This document shows, piece after piece, positions 62,806 to 64,000 of a stretch of DNA of 64,000 bases. Positions within the stretch are counted from its first letter, which is position 1. Every line of letters begins with the position of its first letter. The notes below the pieces were generated by a model. It was not told the origin of the DNA. It searched no databases and saw only the letters and a program-made list of their open reading frames with translations. Made by a program: the position numbers and the translations under genes. Source of the stretch: Nymphaea colorata (lineage: Eukaryota > Streptophyta > Magnoliopsida > Nymphaeales > Nymphaeaceae); the NCBI RefSeq assembly GCF_008831285.2, contig NC_045148.1, forward strand, positions 10,669,001-10,733,000. Reading direction: 5' to 3'.

Positions 62806-64000
62806 AACAAACCATGTGAGCGACAAGGTCATGTTTTCCCAACTTCTTGCTCCAGTAAGGTGCCAAGGCACAATGTGCACTCCCACAGACAGGGTCCTGA
62901 AAACGTGTCTCGGACTTCAGTGGAATGGCTTACTAAAGAGCCCGATGGCCATGTCCCATGATTTAAGTACGAAAATATCTTCTCATTGCAAAGACTAGTC
63001 TTGTCCTAAATCCTCCATTGTTTCTTGAATTTTTTGGTATTTCTGCATTTTCAGACTACTTTTGGCGCATCAATAAGGAAATGAACTTTGCAAGGATACA
63101 GGCACAATGCGCACGGTAAACCACAAGCCCACTGTTTCTTACATTTTTTGGCATTTCAGCATTTTCAGACTGCTTTTGGTATAACTAAGGAAATGCTTTG
63201 CAAGGAAACTGGCACATCCCACACACACTAAACTACCAGAATAAATGCTTTTGTTGAGAATGAATCACATACAAACTGATAGTGAACATCTCTTGAGGGC
63301 GTGATCCCTTACCTCGGTTATACCCAACTTCGGGCAGAAGAAACGAGAGAAGAAATCAAAGCCCGATCCTTGAGGAGCGGCTCCCGTTATAATGATTCCT
63401 CTGCCAGGGCACTTCTCTAGTTCATCAAACTGTGGCTGTATATCTTTAACCACATTTCCTGACATGACCTCAATCTGCAAACCGATGAACTCGCAAAGGC
63501 CTTTAGAATATGGAAGCTAAATGGTGAAGGCACAGTAAAATTTTCAACTATCCTTCTAAATAAATCAATAAAACATGTGCGAAACATGACAGCAGCTGTA
63601 CAGAGAGACAGAGAGAGAGGGAGGGAGAGAGAAAGCATATGTTTAGATCATTAGTGGGCCTTAAGAATATGGAAGCTAGATCCTGTAAGTAAAATAAATT
63701 TATCAATTATCTTCTCAAGTATATCAATAAAACTTATGCCAAACATGACAAGAGCTGTGCAGAGAGAGAGAGAGAGAGGGACCATACGATTAGATCATCA
63801 GTGGATGCCTTCTTTATACTGCTAATGGTGGCACCATTCAAAGTTGTAGGAATTGATGGGATGTCAAAAGCGCTGCACTCAACAACAGGAATGACAGGGA
63901 AGTCCAACTCTACGGCAAAGCTGCCTTCTGCTTGGCCATCAATGCTCTTGAATCCTTCAACCTTATCAGCAGTTAAAACCCCAGACCTTGTCAAGAATTC
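62607..64000 (-). CDS. PhzF-like isomerase/epimerase family protein (gene B, 5' end cut off)
   Basis: Visible minus-strand exons: 64000-63788 (left incomplete by the window edge), 63474-63313, 62896-62813 and 62714-62607, all GT-AG and phase 0. The last three have exactly the same lengths as in gene A (162, 84 and 108), so these are tandem duplicates. Visible landmarks are GRGIIITGAA, GFDFFSRFFCPKLGITE, DPVCGSAHCALAPYW (intact consensus, unlike gene A) and the end VTVMEGSILV. The N-terminal part with the catalytic Glu lies outside the window, so activity cannot be judged, but everything visible is canonical. Confidence 0.9.
62759..62802. repeat. (GA)n microsatellite beside a 5' splice site in PhzF gene B
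   Basis: About 20 GA units on the plus strand. On the transcribed strand it is a CT tract starting about 10 bases after the donor of the last intron. Confidence 0.95.

Noticed and set aside
56242-64000. A biosynthetic gene cluster around the PhzF-like genes
   Set aside because: Only PhzF paralogues are present. No P450, transferase, oxidase or transporter lies nearby in the window, so there is no support for a metabolic cluster.

Overview
This window is nuclear DNA from a flowering plant. The evidence is spliced genes with GT-AG introns and plant-type exon structures, and plant-specific families: an LLM-domain B-GATA factor, an ASR3-like trihelix factor, a YGL/LRDR aluminium-induced protein, a GIP/EDGP-type aspartic-protease-like protein and a plant pectate lyase. 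Intergenic DNA is long and AT-rich, with many (CT)n/(AT)n microsatellites. I cannot place the lineage from sequence alone. Nothing suggests a prokaryotic, viral or organellar origin, and I found no rRNA gene, no intact tRNA gene and no CRISPR array.

Layout, left to right. 32-1810 (+): GATA factor, two exons, 5' end possibly outside the window. 5156-12499 (+): ECR1/UBA3, catalytic subunit of the NEDD8-activating enzyme, nine exons, with a 445-bp MITE-like insertion in intron 6. 15092-19644 (+): Topors-like RING E3 ligase, seven exons, carrying an apparent one-base deletion in a T run and a GC-AG intron. 21998-24432 (+): divergent pectate lyase with an extra Cys-rich N-terminal region, lost acidic motif and a second GC-AG intron. 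25346-27178 (-): aluminium-induced/TSJT1-like protein, five exons. 27.2-40.4 kb: gene-poor and repeat-rich, including a ~1 kb sequence present twice, SINE-like pieces and tandem duplications. 40495-42650 (+): mitochondrial HSCB co-chaperone, six exons. 44487-45571 (+): ASR3-like trihelix factor, two exons. 45.6-51.7 kb: gene-poor, ending in a strand-switching simple repeat. 51755-53071 (-): intronless aspartic-protease-like protein. 56242-59834 (-) and 62607-64000 (-, cut by the window edge): two tandem PhzF-fold genes, plus a 3'-end relic of a third copy at about 54.58-54.85 kb.

The genes are unrelated housekeeping, regulatory and cell-wall/secreted functions, and do not form a pathway or cluster. 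ECR1 and the RING protein both belong to ubiquitin/ubiquitin-like conjugation, but nothing indicates that they work together. The only true local family is the PhzF tandem. All exon boundaries were placed by hand from splice sites, reading frame and remembered family conservation. Reading frames close exactly for every gene except the RING gene, whose total is one base short.

I did not find a convincing new multi-gene system. The observations most worth checking are: the RING-gene frameshift; loss of a key acid in one PhzF paralogue; the pectate lyase without its usual DGLID acids; CT tracts beside the 5' splice sites of matching PhzF introns; the MITE in ECR1; and the strand-switching repeat near 50.56 kb.
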